A program made the position numbers and the translations under genes. From assembly GCA_964654855.1 (NCBI GenBank), contig CAZZJS010000005.1, positions 62,001 to 126,000 on the forward strand: a stretch of DNA of 64,000 nucleotides, read 5' to 3'. Below the pieces are notes generated by a model. It ran no database searches, was not told the DNA's origin, and worked only from the letters and a program-made list of their open reading frames with translations. The stretch is from JALZUV01 sp964654855 (GTDB lineage: Bacteria; Pseudomonadota; Alphaproteobacteria; Rickettsiales; JALZUV01). Shown here piece after piece: positions 51,819 through 61,931 of this stretch (position 1 is the stretch's first letter; the number at the start of each line of letters is the position of its first letter).

Positions 51819-54800
51819 CTAGCTAGCGAGAGACTCGTCGCCGCCGTCGCCATCGAAACCAATTTGTTCTGGCTCTTCTGGCATAGCTGCTGCGCGTTCA
51901 TCTTCGATTTCCTTATCACGGACTTGTGCCACACGTTTCATACGATTCATGAATGCACCCGTACCAGCAGGAATCAAACGACCCACGATTACGTTCTCTT
52001 TGAGACCTTGCAATGTGTCAATCTTACCGGCAACCGAAGCTTCGGTAAGAACACGCGTGGTTTCTTGGAACGATGCTGCTGAGATGAATGATTTGGTTTG
52101 TAGGGACGCTTTCGTAATCCCTTGCAATACCAAGTGACCTTCGGCTGGCTTCTCGCCGGCTTTAGCCGCTTTTGCATTAATCTCTTCAAAGTCTTCACGT
52201 TCGATTTGTTCACCAACGAGCAGAGTCGTTTCGCCCGGTGCAGTGACTTCAATCTTACGCAACATCATGCTGAGTACGACTTCGATATGCTTATCGTTAA
52301 TGCCTACACCCTGTAGACGGTAAACGGCTTGCACTTCGTGAACCATATATTCAGCCAAAGCTTCGACACCCATGACACGCAAGATATCGTGCGGTACTGG
52401 GTTACCGTCCATCAACAAGTCACCTTTTTCGATGAGGTCACCTTCATTAACGGCGATGTGCTTACCTTTTGGAATCATATATTCCATTGGCTCTGCACCG
52501 TCCTCTTCAGGGCGAACAATGATACGACGTTTGGTTTTGTAATCGCGACCAAACTCGATACGTCCACCAATGTCAGAAATCACGGCGTGATCCTTCGGCA
52601 TACGTGCTTCGAATAGTTCCGCTACGCGAGGTAGACCACCCGTAATATCACGCGTCTTAGAAGATTCACGTGGGATACGTGCAATCACGTCACCTGCGTG
52701 GATTTCTTGACCATCTGTAATAGAAAGAATCGCATCTACTGGTAGGAAATAACGTGCTTCCAAACCGTTTGGTAGAGTGATGATCTCGCCATCTTTATCG
52801 CGAAGAGCGATACGAGGTTTTAGATCCTGACCACGAGCTTGCTGGCGCCAGTCAATAACCACTTTGCTAGAAAGACCCGTAGCTTCATCCGTTACTTCGC
52901 GAAGCGATACGCTATCTACTAAGTCACGATAGTTAGCTACACCGTCACGCTCTGTAATGATTGGAATCGTGTATGGATCCCATTCAGCAAGTTTATCACC
53001 AGCTTTTACTTTTGCGCCTTCTTTCACGGTCACACGTGCACCGTAAGGTACTTTGTGACGACCGCGTTCGTTCTCTTTCGCATCGCGAATAATGATTTCA
53101 CAGGTACGGCTCATGACTACTGCGCGGCCTTTTGAATCAACGACCACGTTTTTGTTCGAAAGTTCCAGCACACCATCATGCGATGATTCAACGCTAGAGG
53201 CTTCCGAACCACGCTGCGCGGCTCCACCAATGTGGAAGGTACGCATCGTTAGCTGTGTACCTGGCTCACCAATAGATTGTGCAGCGATTACACCAACCGC
53301 TTCACCAAGGTTCACGGCTGTACCGCGGGCTAAGTCACGTCCGTAACAAGTACCACAGATACCGCCTTCAGATTCACAGGTTAGTGCAGAACGAATCATG
53401 ATAGATTCGATACCTGCTTCATCAATTGCATCGATGATATACTCATCAATCAATTGACCTGCTTTAACAATAGGCTTTTCAGTCGTTGGGTGAATCACGT
53501 CGCGTACGGAAGTACGGCCGAGGATTTTCTCAGAAAGTGGGGTTACCACTTCACCGCCTTCAATGACAGGTTTTGCCACGAGGCCTTTATGTGTTCCACA
53601 ATCGTGCTCAACGATAATGCAATCCTGAGATACATCTACCAAACGACGTGTCAGGTAACCTGAGTTTGCTGTTTTTAGTGCGGTATCGGCAAGACCCTTA
53701 CGCGCACCGTGGGTAGAGTTAAAGTATTCAAGTACGGTCAGACCTTCTTTAAAGTTCGAGATAATCGGCGTTTCGATAATCTCACCAGAAGGTTTCGCCA
53801 TCAAACCACGCATACCTGCGAGCTGTTTGATTTGTGCGGCAGAACCACGAGCACCAGAGTGAGCCATCATGTAAATGGCGTTCATCTCTTTACCGTTCGC
53901 TTGTTTCTCAGCTTTTGCACCCGAGATGACATCCATCATATCTTCGGCAACACGCTCAGAACAATGCGACCATGCATCGACCACTTTGTTATATTTCTCA
54001 CCTTGGGTAATCAAACCTTCAGCATATTGGTTTTCAAATTCTTTCACCTGATCCAATGTACCATTGATGTGACCGTCCTTCGTTTCAGGAATGATCATAT
54101 CATCTTTACCGAATGAGATACCGGCTTTTGCTGCATGCTTAAAGCCAAGCGCCATAATGTGATCAGCGAAGATCACGGTCGCCTTCTGGCCGCAATAGCG
54201 GTAAACGTGACCAAGAAGATTTGACAATTCTTTCTTTGTCATCAAGCGGTTTACTTGATCGAAAGCGACATCTGGGTTGCGTGGTAGGTGCTGTGCTAGC
54301 AACATACGACCCGGAGTAGACTCAACCAACGTGACTTTCTCTTTACCGTTTTCATCAACGCCTTTGTAACGGCATTTGATTTTCGCGTGTAGAGAGACCA
54401 CCTTTTGATCAACGGCTTGGATAAGTTCAGCCATAGAGCCGAAAGACATGCCTTCGCCTTCTTCGCCTTCTGCTTCAATCGTCATGTAATAAAGACCCAA
54501 AACCATATCCTGTGAAGGTACGATGATCGGCTTACCGTTAGCAGGCGATAGAATGTTGTTCGTGCTCATGATGAGAACGCGAGATTCTAGCTGTGCTTCG
54601 ATTGAAAGTGGCACGTGAACGGCCATTTGGTCACCATCAAAGGCCGCACAAACGAGTGGGTGAAGCTGAATTGCTTTACCTTCGATAAGCTTTGGTTCAA
54701 ACGCTTGGATACCCAAACGGTGAAGGGTAGGCGCACGGTTCAAGAGAACTGGGTGCTCACGAATCACTTCTTCGAGAATATCCCAAACTTCAGGACGTTC

Positions 54801-56012
54801 CGTTTCAACAAGGCGTTTTGCCGCTTTAATCGTAGTGGCAATTCCGTAGATTTCGAGCTTCGCATAGATGAACGGCTTGAAGAGTTCCAATGCCATTTTC
54901 TTTGGAAGACCGCATTGGTGAAGCATAAGCTCCGGTCCAACTACGATTACCGAACGGCCTGAATAATCGACACGTTTTCCGAGTAGGTTTTGACGGAAAC
55001 GACCTTGCTTACCTTTAAGCATGTCTGAAAGTGATTTCAGAGGACGTTTATTGTTACCTGTGATGGTACGACCGCGACGACCGTTATCGAATAAGGCATC
55101 CACTGATTCTTGAAGCATACGCTTCTCGTTACGCACGATGATGTCAGGTGCGCGAAGTTCTAATAGACGCTTCAAACGGTTGTTACGGTTGATCACACGA
55201 CGATATAGGTCGTTCAAATCAGACGTCGCAAAACGGCCGCCATCAAGTGGAACGAGTGGACGCAAATCTGGTGGGATCACAGGAACAACATCAAGAATCA
55301 TCCATTCTGGTTTATTGCCAGACTCAATGAAGTTTTCGATGAGCTTCAAGCGCTTCACCAATTTCTTACGCTTTGCTTCAGAACCCGTTTCACGTAAGTC
55401 AGTTTTCGTCGTTTCAAGTTCTGCAGGAAGGTCGAGACCTTGTAGCATCGTCTTGATTGCTTGAGCACCGATTTCAGCCGTGAAAGCTTCCGCGCCGTAA
55501 TCATCTTGTGCATCATAATACTGATCTTCCGTAAGCACTTCACCTTTAGTGAAAGGCGACAGGCCAGGCTCAGTTACCATGAAGCTTTCGAAATAAAGCA
55601 CGCGCTCTAGATCTTTTAGCGTCATATCAAGTAGCAAACCAATACGGCTTGGAAGTGACTTCAAGAACCAAATGTGAGCCACTGGAGCAGCCAAGTCGAT
55701 ATGACCCATACGCTCACGACGCACTTTAGAAGTGGTTACTTCAACGCCACATTTCTCACAGATAATTCCGCGATACTTCATACGTTTATATTTACCGCAC
55801 AAGCACTCATAGTCCTTTACAGGGCCAAAGATACGTGCGCAGAAAAGACCATCACGCTCAGGTTTGAAAGTACGATAGTTAATCGTTTCTGGTTTCTTAA
55901 CTTCACCAAAAGACCAACCACGGATTTTTTCCGGACTCGCGATAGAGATACGGATTTCGTCGAATTGTTCCTGACCTTGTTCTAGGCCGAAAAATGACAT
56001 TAATTGTGACAT
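51819..56012 (-). CDS. rpoC: RNA polymerase beta' subunit (catalytic motif shortened)
   Basis: The catalytic beta' subunit, 1397 residues. Zinc motif CLCGKYKRMKYRGIICEKCG, switch and bridge regions, the trigger loop (MMAHSGARGSAAQIKQLAGM) and the C-terminal zinc block CESEGGICGTC are all well conserved. The active-site motif is not: between LHPLVCAA and DGDQMAVHVPLS this protein reads AAFDGDQ (about 456-462) where all known homologues read AA[FY]NADFDGDQ. Four residues, including the first magnesium aspartate of NADFDGD, are missing with the frame kept. Last gene of the rplKAJL-rpoBC series, 20 bases after rpoB. Confidence 0.95.
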   Translation of the reverse strand: MSQLMSFFGLEQGQEQFDEIRISIASPEKIRGWSFGEVKKPETINYRTFKPERDGLFCARIFGPVKDYECLCGKYKRMKYRGIICEKCGVEVTTSKVRRERMGHIDLAAPVAHIWFLKSLPSRIGLLLDMTLKDLERVLYFESFMVTEPGLSPFTKGEVLTEDQYYDAQDDYGAEAFTAEIGAQAIKTMLQGLDLPAELETTKTDLRETGSEAKRKKLVKRLKLIENFIESGNKPEWMILDVVPVIPPDLRPLVPLDGGRFATSDLNDLYRRVINRNNRLKRLLELRAPDIIVRNEKRMLQESVDALFDNGRRGRTITGNNKRPLKSLSDMLKGKQGRFRQNLLGKRVDYSGRSVIVVGPELMLHQCGLPKKMALELFKPFIYAKLEIYGIATTIKAAKRLVETERPEVWDILEEVIREHPVLLNRAPTLHRLGIQAFEPKLIEGKAIQLHPLVCAAFDGDQMAVHVPLSIEAQLESRVLIMSTNNILSPANGKPIIVPSQDMVLGLYYMTIEAEGEEGEGMSFGSMAELIQAVDQKVVSLHAKIKCRYKGVDENGKEKVTLVESTPGRMLLAQHLPRNPDVAFDQVNRLMTKKELSNLLGHVYRYCGQKATVIFADHIMALGFKHAAKAGISFGKDDMIIPETKDGHINGTLDQVKEFENQYAEGLITQGEKYNKVVDAWSHCSERVAEDMMDVISGAKAEKQANGKEMNAIYMMAHSGARGSAAQIKQLAGMRGLMAKPSGEIIETPIISNFKEGLTVLEYFNSTHGARKGLADTALKTANSGYLTRRLVDVSQDCIIVEHDCGTHKGLVAKPVIEGGEVVTPLSEKILGRTSVRDVIHPTTEKPIVKAGQLIDEYIIDAIDEAGIESIMIRSALTCESEGGICGTCYGRDLARGTAVNLGEAVGVIAAQSIGEPGTQLTMRTFHIGGAAQRGSEASSVESSHDGVLELSNKNVVVDSKGRAVVMSRTCEIIIRDAKENERGRHKVPYGARVTVKEGAKVKAGDKLAEWDPYTIPIITERDGVANYRDLVDSVSLREVTDEATGLSSKVVIDWRQQARGQDLKPRIALRDKDGEIITLPNGLEARYFLPVDAILSITDGQEIHAGDVIARIPRESSKTRDITGGLPRVAELFEARMPKDHAVISDIGGRIEFGRDYKTKRRIIVRPEEDGAEPMEYMIPKGKHIAVNEGDLIEKGDLLMDGNPVPHDILRVMGVEALAEYMVHEVQAVYRLQGVGINDKHIEVVLSMMLRKIEVTAPGETTLLVGEQIEREDFEEINAKAAKAGEKPAEGHLVLQGITKASLQTKSFISAASFQETTRVLTEASVAGKIDTLQGLKENVIVGRLIPAGTGAFMNRMKRVAQVRDKEIEDERAAAMPEEPEQIGFDGDGGDESLAS

Positions 56013-56032
56013 AATATTCTCCTAATCTCTCT

Positions 56033-59000
56033 CTATGCTTCTTTTTCTTGAAGTTCTACGTTCAGGCAAAGGGCGCGTAGCTCTTTGACCATTACGTGGA
56101 ACGATTCTGGAATGCCTGACTCGAAACTATGATCACCGCGAACGATAGACTCATAAACTTTCGAACGACCCGCTACGTCATCCGACTTCACTGTCAGCAT
56201 TTCTTGTAGCGTGTAAGCCGCGCCATAGGCTTGAAGTGCCCAACACTCCATCTCACCGAAGCGCTGTCCACCAAACTGCGATTTACCGCCGAGTGGTTGT
56301 TGCGTAACGAGCGAGTATGGTCCGATTGAACGAGCGTGAATTTTCTCATCGACCAAGTGATGAAGTTTAAGCATGTAAATGTAACCAACCGTTACATCAC
56401 GATCAAACTGCTCACCGGTACGACCATCCCAAAGTGTCATCTGACCAGACTTTGGCATACCCGCTTTTTCGAGATAACCCTCGATGTCTTTCTCATTCGC
56501 ACCATCAAATACTGGAGTTGCAAATGGCACACCTTTCGACGTGTTGCTGGCGAGTTCTTTGATTTCACCTTCAGACATTTTCTTAATATCTGCAGCGAAT
56601 TCTTTCTCGTCATACACTTCGATCAGCTTATCGCGAACGCCTTTAAGATCACCACTTTCCTGAGCGCTACGAACTGCTTCAGAAATTTGGTTACCAATAC
56701 CGGCAGCGGCCCAACCTAAGTGAGTCTCAAGAATCTGACCTACGTTCATACGTGAAGGTACACCCAATGGGTTCAACACGATATCAACCGGAGTACCATC
56801 TTCAAGGTATGGCATATCTTCCACTGGAATGATCTTAGAGATCACACCTTTGTTACCGTGACGGCCTGCCATCTTATCACCTGGTTGAAGCTTACGCTTC
56901 ACAGCCAAGAAGACTTTCACCATTTTCAATACGCCAGGTTGCAGATCATCACCGCCTTGAACTTTATCTACTTTATCAGTGAAGTGAGCTTCGATACGAG
57001 CGAGTGCATCATCAAGTTGAATTTTCAGACCTTCGATCTGATCCATCACCTTCTTATCAGATACACCAAGCTGCCACCATTGACCTTGGCTATATTTCTC
57101 GAAATGCTCATCCGTAAGCTTCGCTTTCTTGAAGCCTTTCGGACCCGACGTTGCTTCTTTACCGTTTAGAAGTTTCCGCAATTGGCCATACACATAGCCT
57201 TCAATAATTGCGCGCTCTGTATCACGGTCTTTTGCAAGTTTCTGAATTTCAGATTGCTCTAATGCCAAAGCACGTTCGTCTTTTTCGATACCACGACGGC
57301 TAAAGATACGAACACCGACAACGTGACCCACCACACCTGGTGGTACGCGAAGCGAGCTATCACGAACGTCAGATGCTTTTTCACCAAAGATGGCACGAAG
57401 AAGTTTTTCTTCCGGCGTCATTGGAGACTCAGACTTAGGCGTCACTTTACCCACCAAAATATCACCGGCTTTTACTTCGGCACCTACGTGCGTCACACCG
57501 ATCTCATCAAGGTTACGAAGGGCATCTTCACCGACATTGGGAATGTCGCGAGTAACTTCTTCAGGGCCAAGCTTTGTATCACGAGCGACAACTTCAAATT
57601 CTTCAATATGAACTGAAGTAAATACGTCGTCAGATACGATACGCTCAGAAATAAGGATTGAATCCTCGTAGTTGTAACCATTCCATGGCATGAAGGCCAC
57701 GAGCACGTTACGGCCTAGCGCCAACTCACCCAGATCAGTCGAAGGACCATCGGCGATGATGTCACCCGAATTTAGCGTGTCACCTACTTTTACCAATGGA
57801 CGTTGGTTAATGCAGGTGGATTGGTTAGAACGTTGGAATTTCTGTAGATTGTAGATGTCCACACCCGGCGTGTTGCCTTCGGTTTCTTTCTCATCCACAC
57901 GAATCACGATACGAGAGGCATCGACACGGTCAACCACACCACCACGGCGGGCAGTGATGGCCGCGCCTGAATCACGTGCTACGATAGATTCCATACCGGT
58001 ACCTACGAGCGGTGCTTCCGCACGTACCAATGGCACGGCTTGGCGTTGCATGTTTGATCCCATGAGTGCGCGGTTCGCATCATCATTCTCTAGGAATGGA
58101 ATCATTGCCGCTGCTACAGAAACAAGCTGTTTCGGTGCAACGTCAACATAATCGATTTCATTCGGCAGGCTCATTTGGAAGTCGCCTGACTTACGGCTAG
58201 GTACGAGCTCTTCGGTGAACTTATTGTTCTTGTCGAGCGGCGCGTTTGCCTGTGCAACCGTGTATTTACCTTCTTCAATCGCCGAGAGGTACTGAACGTC
58301 ATTAGTCACTTTACCGTCAACAACTTTACGGTAAGGCGTTTCGATGAAACCGTATTTATTGATTTGGGCATAAGTCGCCATAGAGTTGATCAAACCAATA
58401 TTTGGACCCTCAGGCGTTTCAATCGGACAGATACGACCATAGTGCGTCGCGTGTACGTCACGTACTTCAAAACCCGCACGTTCACGCGTTAGACCGCCGG
58501 GGCCAAGCGCTGAAAGACGACGCTTATGCGTAATCTCAGAAAGTGGGTTTGTTTGATCCATAAATTGTGAAAGCTGGCTAGAGCCAAAGAATTCACGAAC
58601 AGACGCTGCAACCGGCTTAGCATTCACCAAGTCATGCGGCATCACTGTGTCGATATCAACAGAACCCATACGTTCGATAATACCGCGCTCCATACGCAAT
58701 AGACCGATACGATATTGGTTTTCCATCAATTCACCTACGGAACGAACACGACGGTTACCAAGGTGGTCAATATCGTCAATCTCACCAAAACCATCTTTCA
58801 GACGGATAAGCGTGCGAACAGATTCAACGATATCGTCTTTGGTCAACGTGCCTTGCTCTTCAGGAGTTTCAAGATCCAAACGAGCATTGATTTTTACACG
58901 GCCAACCGCAGAAAGGTCATAACGCTCTGAATCGAAGAAGAGGCTAGTGAATAACTCACCTGCTGCTTCAGGAGTGGTTGGCTCACCTGGGCGCATCACT

Positions 59001-60139
59001 TTGTAAATGTCGATTAACGCGTCATCTTTAGTCGTGTTTTTATCGGCCATTAATGTGTTACGAAGGTAAGGGCCTACCGTGATATTATCAATGTTAAGCG
59101 TTGGAAGTTCTTTTAAACCTGTCTCAACGAGAATGTTAAGAAGTGCTTCAGTCAGCTCAGCACCAGCATCCGCCAATACTTCACCTTCTTTATTCACGAG
59201 GTTCTTCGCGAGGAAACGACCCATCACCTGCTCATCAGTGAGCTGGATTGTTTTCGTGCCATCTTCAAGAATTTTCTTCGCTTTACGCGGCGTGATTTTA
59301 TCACCCGCTTTAACCACGACTTTGCCGGTTTTACCGTCAATCAGGTCTTCATTAAGTTTCACACCGCGGTACTGAACAGGGTTATAAGGAGCAACCCAGC
59401 CTTTTTTACCTTTAGTGATAGAAACCGTCTCGTAATACGTATCAAGAATTTCTTCTGTACCCATATCTAGAGCACGAAGAAGCGTCGTTACTGGAAGTTT
59501 ACGACGACGGTCAATACGAGTGTTAACGAGATCTTTCGGATCAAATTCGAAATCCAACCACGAGCCACGGTAAGGAATCACACGAGCAGAGAAGAGGAGC
59601 TTGCCTGATGAGTGAGTTTTACCTTTATCATGGTCGAAGAAAACGCCAGGAGAACGGTGCATTTGCGATACGATCACACGTTCTGTACCGTTGATTACAA
59701 AGGTACCGTTTTGCGTCATCAAAGGAATATCACCCATGAAGACTTCTTGTTCTTTAATATCACGAATTTCGCGAGATCCTGTATCTTCATCCACAATCCA
59801 TGTGATGAGGCGGAGAGTCGCGCGCATTGGAGCGGCGTAGTTAATGTCACGCTGGCGACATTCTTCCACGTCAAATTTTGGTTTGTCGAAATCGTAAGAT
59901 ACGAATTCTAATGTTGCTGTTTCAGCAAAATCATTGATTGGGAAAACGGATTTTAAAACCGCTTGTAAGCCAGTATCAGTACGTTCAGCAGCAGGTACAT
60001 TAATTTGTAGGAACTGATCATAAGAGTTCTTTTGAACCTCAATAAGGTTCGGCATTTCGGTCACAGATTCAATGCGGCCAAAGCTCTTACGGATACGTTT
60101 ACGGCTAGTGAAATTAAGGGTTTGAGCGGTTTGAGTCAT
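56033..60139 (-). CDS. rpoB: RNA polymerase beta subunit
   Basis: Beta subunit, 1368 residues, normal length. The rifampicin region FGSSQLSQFMDQTNPLSEIT, the pathway blocks GPNIGLINSMATYAQ and GRHGNKGVISKI, and the C-terminal FGGQRFGEMECWALQAYGAA are intact. At the start of the gene, 123 bases separate it from rplL, holding a terminator-like hairpin that probably lets only a fraction of transcripts pass. No unusual substitutions seen in the rifampicin cluster. Confidence 0.97.
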   Translation of the reverse strand: MTQTAQTLNFTSRKRIRKSFGRIESVTEMPNLIEVQKNSYDQFLQINVPAAERTDTGLQAVLKSVFPINDFAETATLEFVSYDFDKPKFDVEECRQRDINYAAPMRATLRLITWIVDEDTGSREIRDIKEQEVFMGDIPLMTQNGTFVINGTERVIVSQMHRSPGVFFDHDKGKTHSSGKLLFSARVIPYRGSWLDFEFDPKDLVNTRIDRRRKLPVTTLLRALDMGTEEILDTYYETVSITKGKKGWVAPYNPVQYRGVKLNEDLIDGKTGKVVVKAGDKITPRKAKKILEDGTKTIQLTDEQVMGRFLAKNLVNKEGEVLADAGAELTEALLNILVETGLKELPTLNIDNITVGPYLRNTLMADKNTTKDDALIDIYKVMRPGEPTTPEAAGELFTSLFFDSERYDLSAVGRVKINARLDLETPEEQGTLTKDDIVESVRTLIRLKDGFGEIDDIDHLGNRRVRSVGELMENQYRIGLLRMERGIIERMGSVDIDTVMPHDLVNAKPVAASVREFFGSSQLSQFMDQTNPLSEITHKRRLSALGPGGLTRERAGFEVRDVHATHYGRICPIETPEGPNIGLINSMATYAQINKYGFIETPYRKVVDGKVTNDVQYLSAIEEGKYTVAQANAPLDKNNKFTEELVPSRKSGDFQMSLPNEIDYVDVAPKQLVSVAAAMIPFLENDDANRALMGSNMQRQAVPLVRAEAPLVGTGMESIVARDSGAAITARRGGVVDRVDASRIVIRVDEKETEGNTPGVDIYNLQKFQRSNQSTCINQRPLVKVGDTLNSGDIIADGPSTDLGELALGRNVLVAFMPWNGYNYEDSILISERIVSDDVFTSVHIEEFEVVARDTKLGPEEVTRDIPNVGEDALRNLDEIGVTHVGAEVKAGDILVGKVTPKSESPMTPEEKLLRAIFGEKASDVRDSSLRVPPGVVGHVVGVRIFSRRGIEKDERALALEQSEIQKLAKDRDTERAIIEGYVYGQLRKLLNGKEATSGPKGFKKAKLTDEHFEKYSQGQWWQLGVSDKKVMDQIEGLKIQLDDALARIEAHFTDKVDKVQGGDDLQPGVLKMVKVFLAVKRKLQPGDKMAGRHGNKGVISKIIPVEDMPYLEDGTPVDIVLNPLGVPSRMNVGQILETHLGWAAAGIGNQISEAVRSAQESGDLKGVRDKLIEVYDEKEFAADIKKMSEGEIKELASNTSKGVPFATPVFDGANEKDIEGYLEKAGMPKSGQMTLWDGRTGEQFDRDVTVGYIYMLKLHHLVDEKIHARSIGPYSLVTQQPLGGKSQFGGQRFGEMECWALQAYGAAYTLQEMLTVKSDDVAGRSKVYESIVRGDHSFESGIPESFHVMVKELRALCLNVELQEKEA

Positions 60140-60199
60140 CGCGGGTCTCTTCTCAACATTTAATTAAAGTGCCGCACCGCCCGTTATTTTGGGGGTACG

Positions 60200-60239
60200 A
60201 AAAAAACAGAAAGAGGCGGCAGGCACAAGGCCCGCCACC
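60200..60239 (-). terminator. Attenuator-type hairpin between rplL and rpoB
   Basis: On the minus strand a ten-base-pair stem (60230-60239 with 60215-60224, two G-U pairs, five-base loop) is followed by a U-rich run ending in seven U (complement of 60200-60206). Partial termination at the rplL-rpoB junction is well known in E. coli, where it lowers polymerase output relative to ribosomal proteins; this hairpin probably does the same. Confidence 0.8.
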
Positions 60240-60262
60240 TTATTCTAAAAGGCAGTTAGAAG

Positions 60263-60646
60263 TTACTTAACTTCAACTTCTGCACCAGCTTCAGTGAGTT
60301 TCTTCTGAATCTCAGCGGCTTCGTCTTTAGACACGCCTTCTTTAACTGGTTTTGGAGCACCTTCCACTAGGTCTTTAGCTTCTTTCAAGCCTAGGCCAGT
60401 GATGGTACGTACTTCTTTAATTACGTTGATCTTCTTGTCGCCAGCAGCTTTCAAGATGATATCAAACTCATCTTTTTCAGCAGCTGCACCAGCGTCACCG
60501 CCAGCAGCAGGAGCAGCACCTGCAACAGCAACTGGTGCTGCAGCGGAAACGCCCCATTTTTCTTCAAGAAGTTTTGAAAGCTCTGCAGCTTCCATTACTG
60601 TTAGTGCTGATAGATCATCAGCGATTTTTTCAATATTAGCAGCCAT
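60263..60646 (-). CDS. rplL: 50S ribosomal protein L7/L12
   Basis: Flexible stalk protein that recruits translation factors. The 127-residue protein has the helical dimerisation N-terminus, an Ala/Gly-rich hinge (about 36-56) and the C-terminal domain KINVIKEVRTITGLGLKEAK with VEGAPKPVKEG. It follows rplJ by 39 bases and precedes an attenuator before rpoB. Confidence 0.97.
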   Translation of the reverse strand: MAANIEKIADDLSALTVMEAAELSKLLEEKWGVSAAAPVAVAGAAPAAGGDAGAAAEKDEFDIILKAAGDKKINVIKEVRTITGLGLKEAKDLVEGAPKPVKEGVSKDEAAEIQKKLTEAGAEVEVK

Positions 60647-60685
60647 GGTTCTCGTCCTCTTCCTTAAAACCTTTAACTTTACTTC

Positions 60686-61195
60686 CTACGATTTCGCACC
60701 GTAAGCACCACAAACACGCGCTAGCTGACCAGCAGGCGCTTGCAACACACCGGCGATGCGAGTCGCAGGCGTATTCAACATACCAACAATCTTGGCACGT
60801 AACTCGTCAAGTGATGGCATTTTCGATAGATCTTTAATGCCATTCACATCTAATGGCTGATCGCCAAAGGCGCCGCCAAGTAATTGTAATTTATCATTTT
60901 CATTGGCGAATTCTACCAATGCTTTTGCCGGAGCTACAGGATCTGTACTGTAACCGATCGCTGTTGGGCCGCTTAGGAACTCACTGATAGATTCGTAAGT
61001 TGTTCCTTTGAGTGCGCGCTTAGCAAGAGTGTTTTTTGTTACTTTGAAAGAACCACCCGCTTCACGTACTTTAGCACGAAGGTCAGTAATTTCATCAACG
61101 GTTAGTCCTTTATAGTGAACCACTACGATTGAAGCTGCATCAGCAACTTCAGTGTTCAGTGCTTGAACGTAAGCTTGTTTTTGTGCGCGATCCAT
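60686..61195 (-). CDS. rplJ: 50S ribosomal protein L10
   Basis: Base of the ribosomal stalk that binds L7/L12 dimers. The 169-residue protein begins MDRAQKQAYVQALN and has VVVHYKGLTVDEITDLRAKV, KVTKNTLAKRA and a C-terminal helix (LNTPATRIAGVLQAPAGQLA) for L12 binding. In many bacteria the L10-L12 complex represses its own leader; only 24 bases separate it from rplA here, so no long leader is present. Confidence 0.96.
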   Translation of the reverse strand: MDRAQKQAYVQALNTEVADAASIVVVHYKGLTVDEITDLRAKVREAGGSFKVTKNTLAKRALKGTTYESISEFLSGPTAIGYSTDPVAPAKALVEFANENDKLQLLGGAFGDQPLDVNGIKDLSKMPSLDELRAKIVGMLNTPATRIAGVLQAPAGQLARVCGAYGAKS

Positions 61196-61219
61196 TACCT
61201 TTGCTCCGTTTTCTTTTAA

Positions 61220-61918
61220 TTATGCTGCTTGCTTAAAGCTGCTTAAATCCAATTTAACGCCGCCGCCCATAGTAGAGCTAATAGCAGCACGCTTCATATA
61301 ACCACCTTTAGCACCTGATGGCTTAGCGCCTTGCAATGCTTTGATGACTGTCGAGATATTTTCAGAAAGTTTCTTTGCATCGAAACTTGCTTTACCCACG
61401 CCCACGTGAACGATACCGGCTTTTTCAACACGACATTCTACTTCACCTGCTTTTGCTTTAGTGATGGCTTCTTCCACATTTGGAGTCACCGTACCAAGTT
61501 TAGGGTTAGGCATTAGACCTTTAGGGCCAAGAATTTTACCTACACGGCCAACAACGGCCATCATATCAGGCGTTGCAATCACGCGATCATAGTTAAGATC
61601 ACCTTTTTGCATGCTTTCCATAAGGTCCTCAGCACCAACAACATCGGCACCTGCTTTTTTAGCTGCTTCTGCTTTATCGCCTTTAGCGAAAACAGCGATA
61701 CGTATTTTTTTACCTGTACCGTTTGGTAGTGCTACCATTGTACGTACTTGTTGGTCAGCGTGACGTGGGTCAACACCGAGGTTAACGGCAAGTTCGATCG
61801 TTTCATCGAATTTTGCTGTTGCGTTATCTTTTACAAGCTTTACCGCCGCATCAAGATCGTAAAGCTGAGTGCTATCGATATTCGCGAGAATTGCTGTTTT
61901 CTTTTTGCTTAGTGCCAT
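61220..61918 (-). CDS. rplA: 50S ribosomal protein L1
   Basis: Component of the L1 stalk that helps E-site tRNA leave. The 232-residue protein has FDETIELAVNLGVDPRHADQ, RIAVFAKGDKAEAAKKAGAD, and the GPKGLMPNPKLGTVT block. It lies 13 bases after rplK. Confidence 0.97.
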   Translation of the reverse strand: MALSKKKTAILANIDSTQLYDLDAAVKLVKDNATAKFDETIELAVNLGVDPRHADQQVRTMVALPNGTGKKIRIAVFAKGDKAEAAKKAGADVVGAEDLMESMQKGDLNYDRVIATPDMMAVVGRVGKILGPKGLMPNPKLGTVTPNVEEAITKAKAGEVECRVEKAGIVHVGVGKASFDAKKLSENISTVIKALQGAKPSGAKGGYMKRAAISSTMGGGVKLDLSSFKQAA

Positions 61919-61931
61919 GATGAACTATCCT

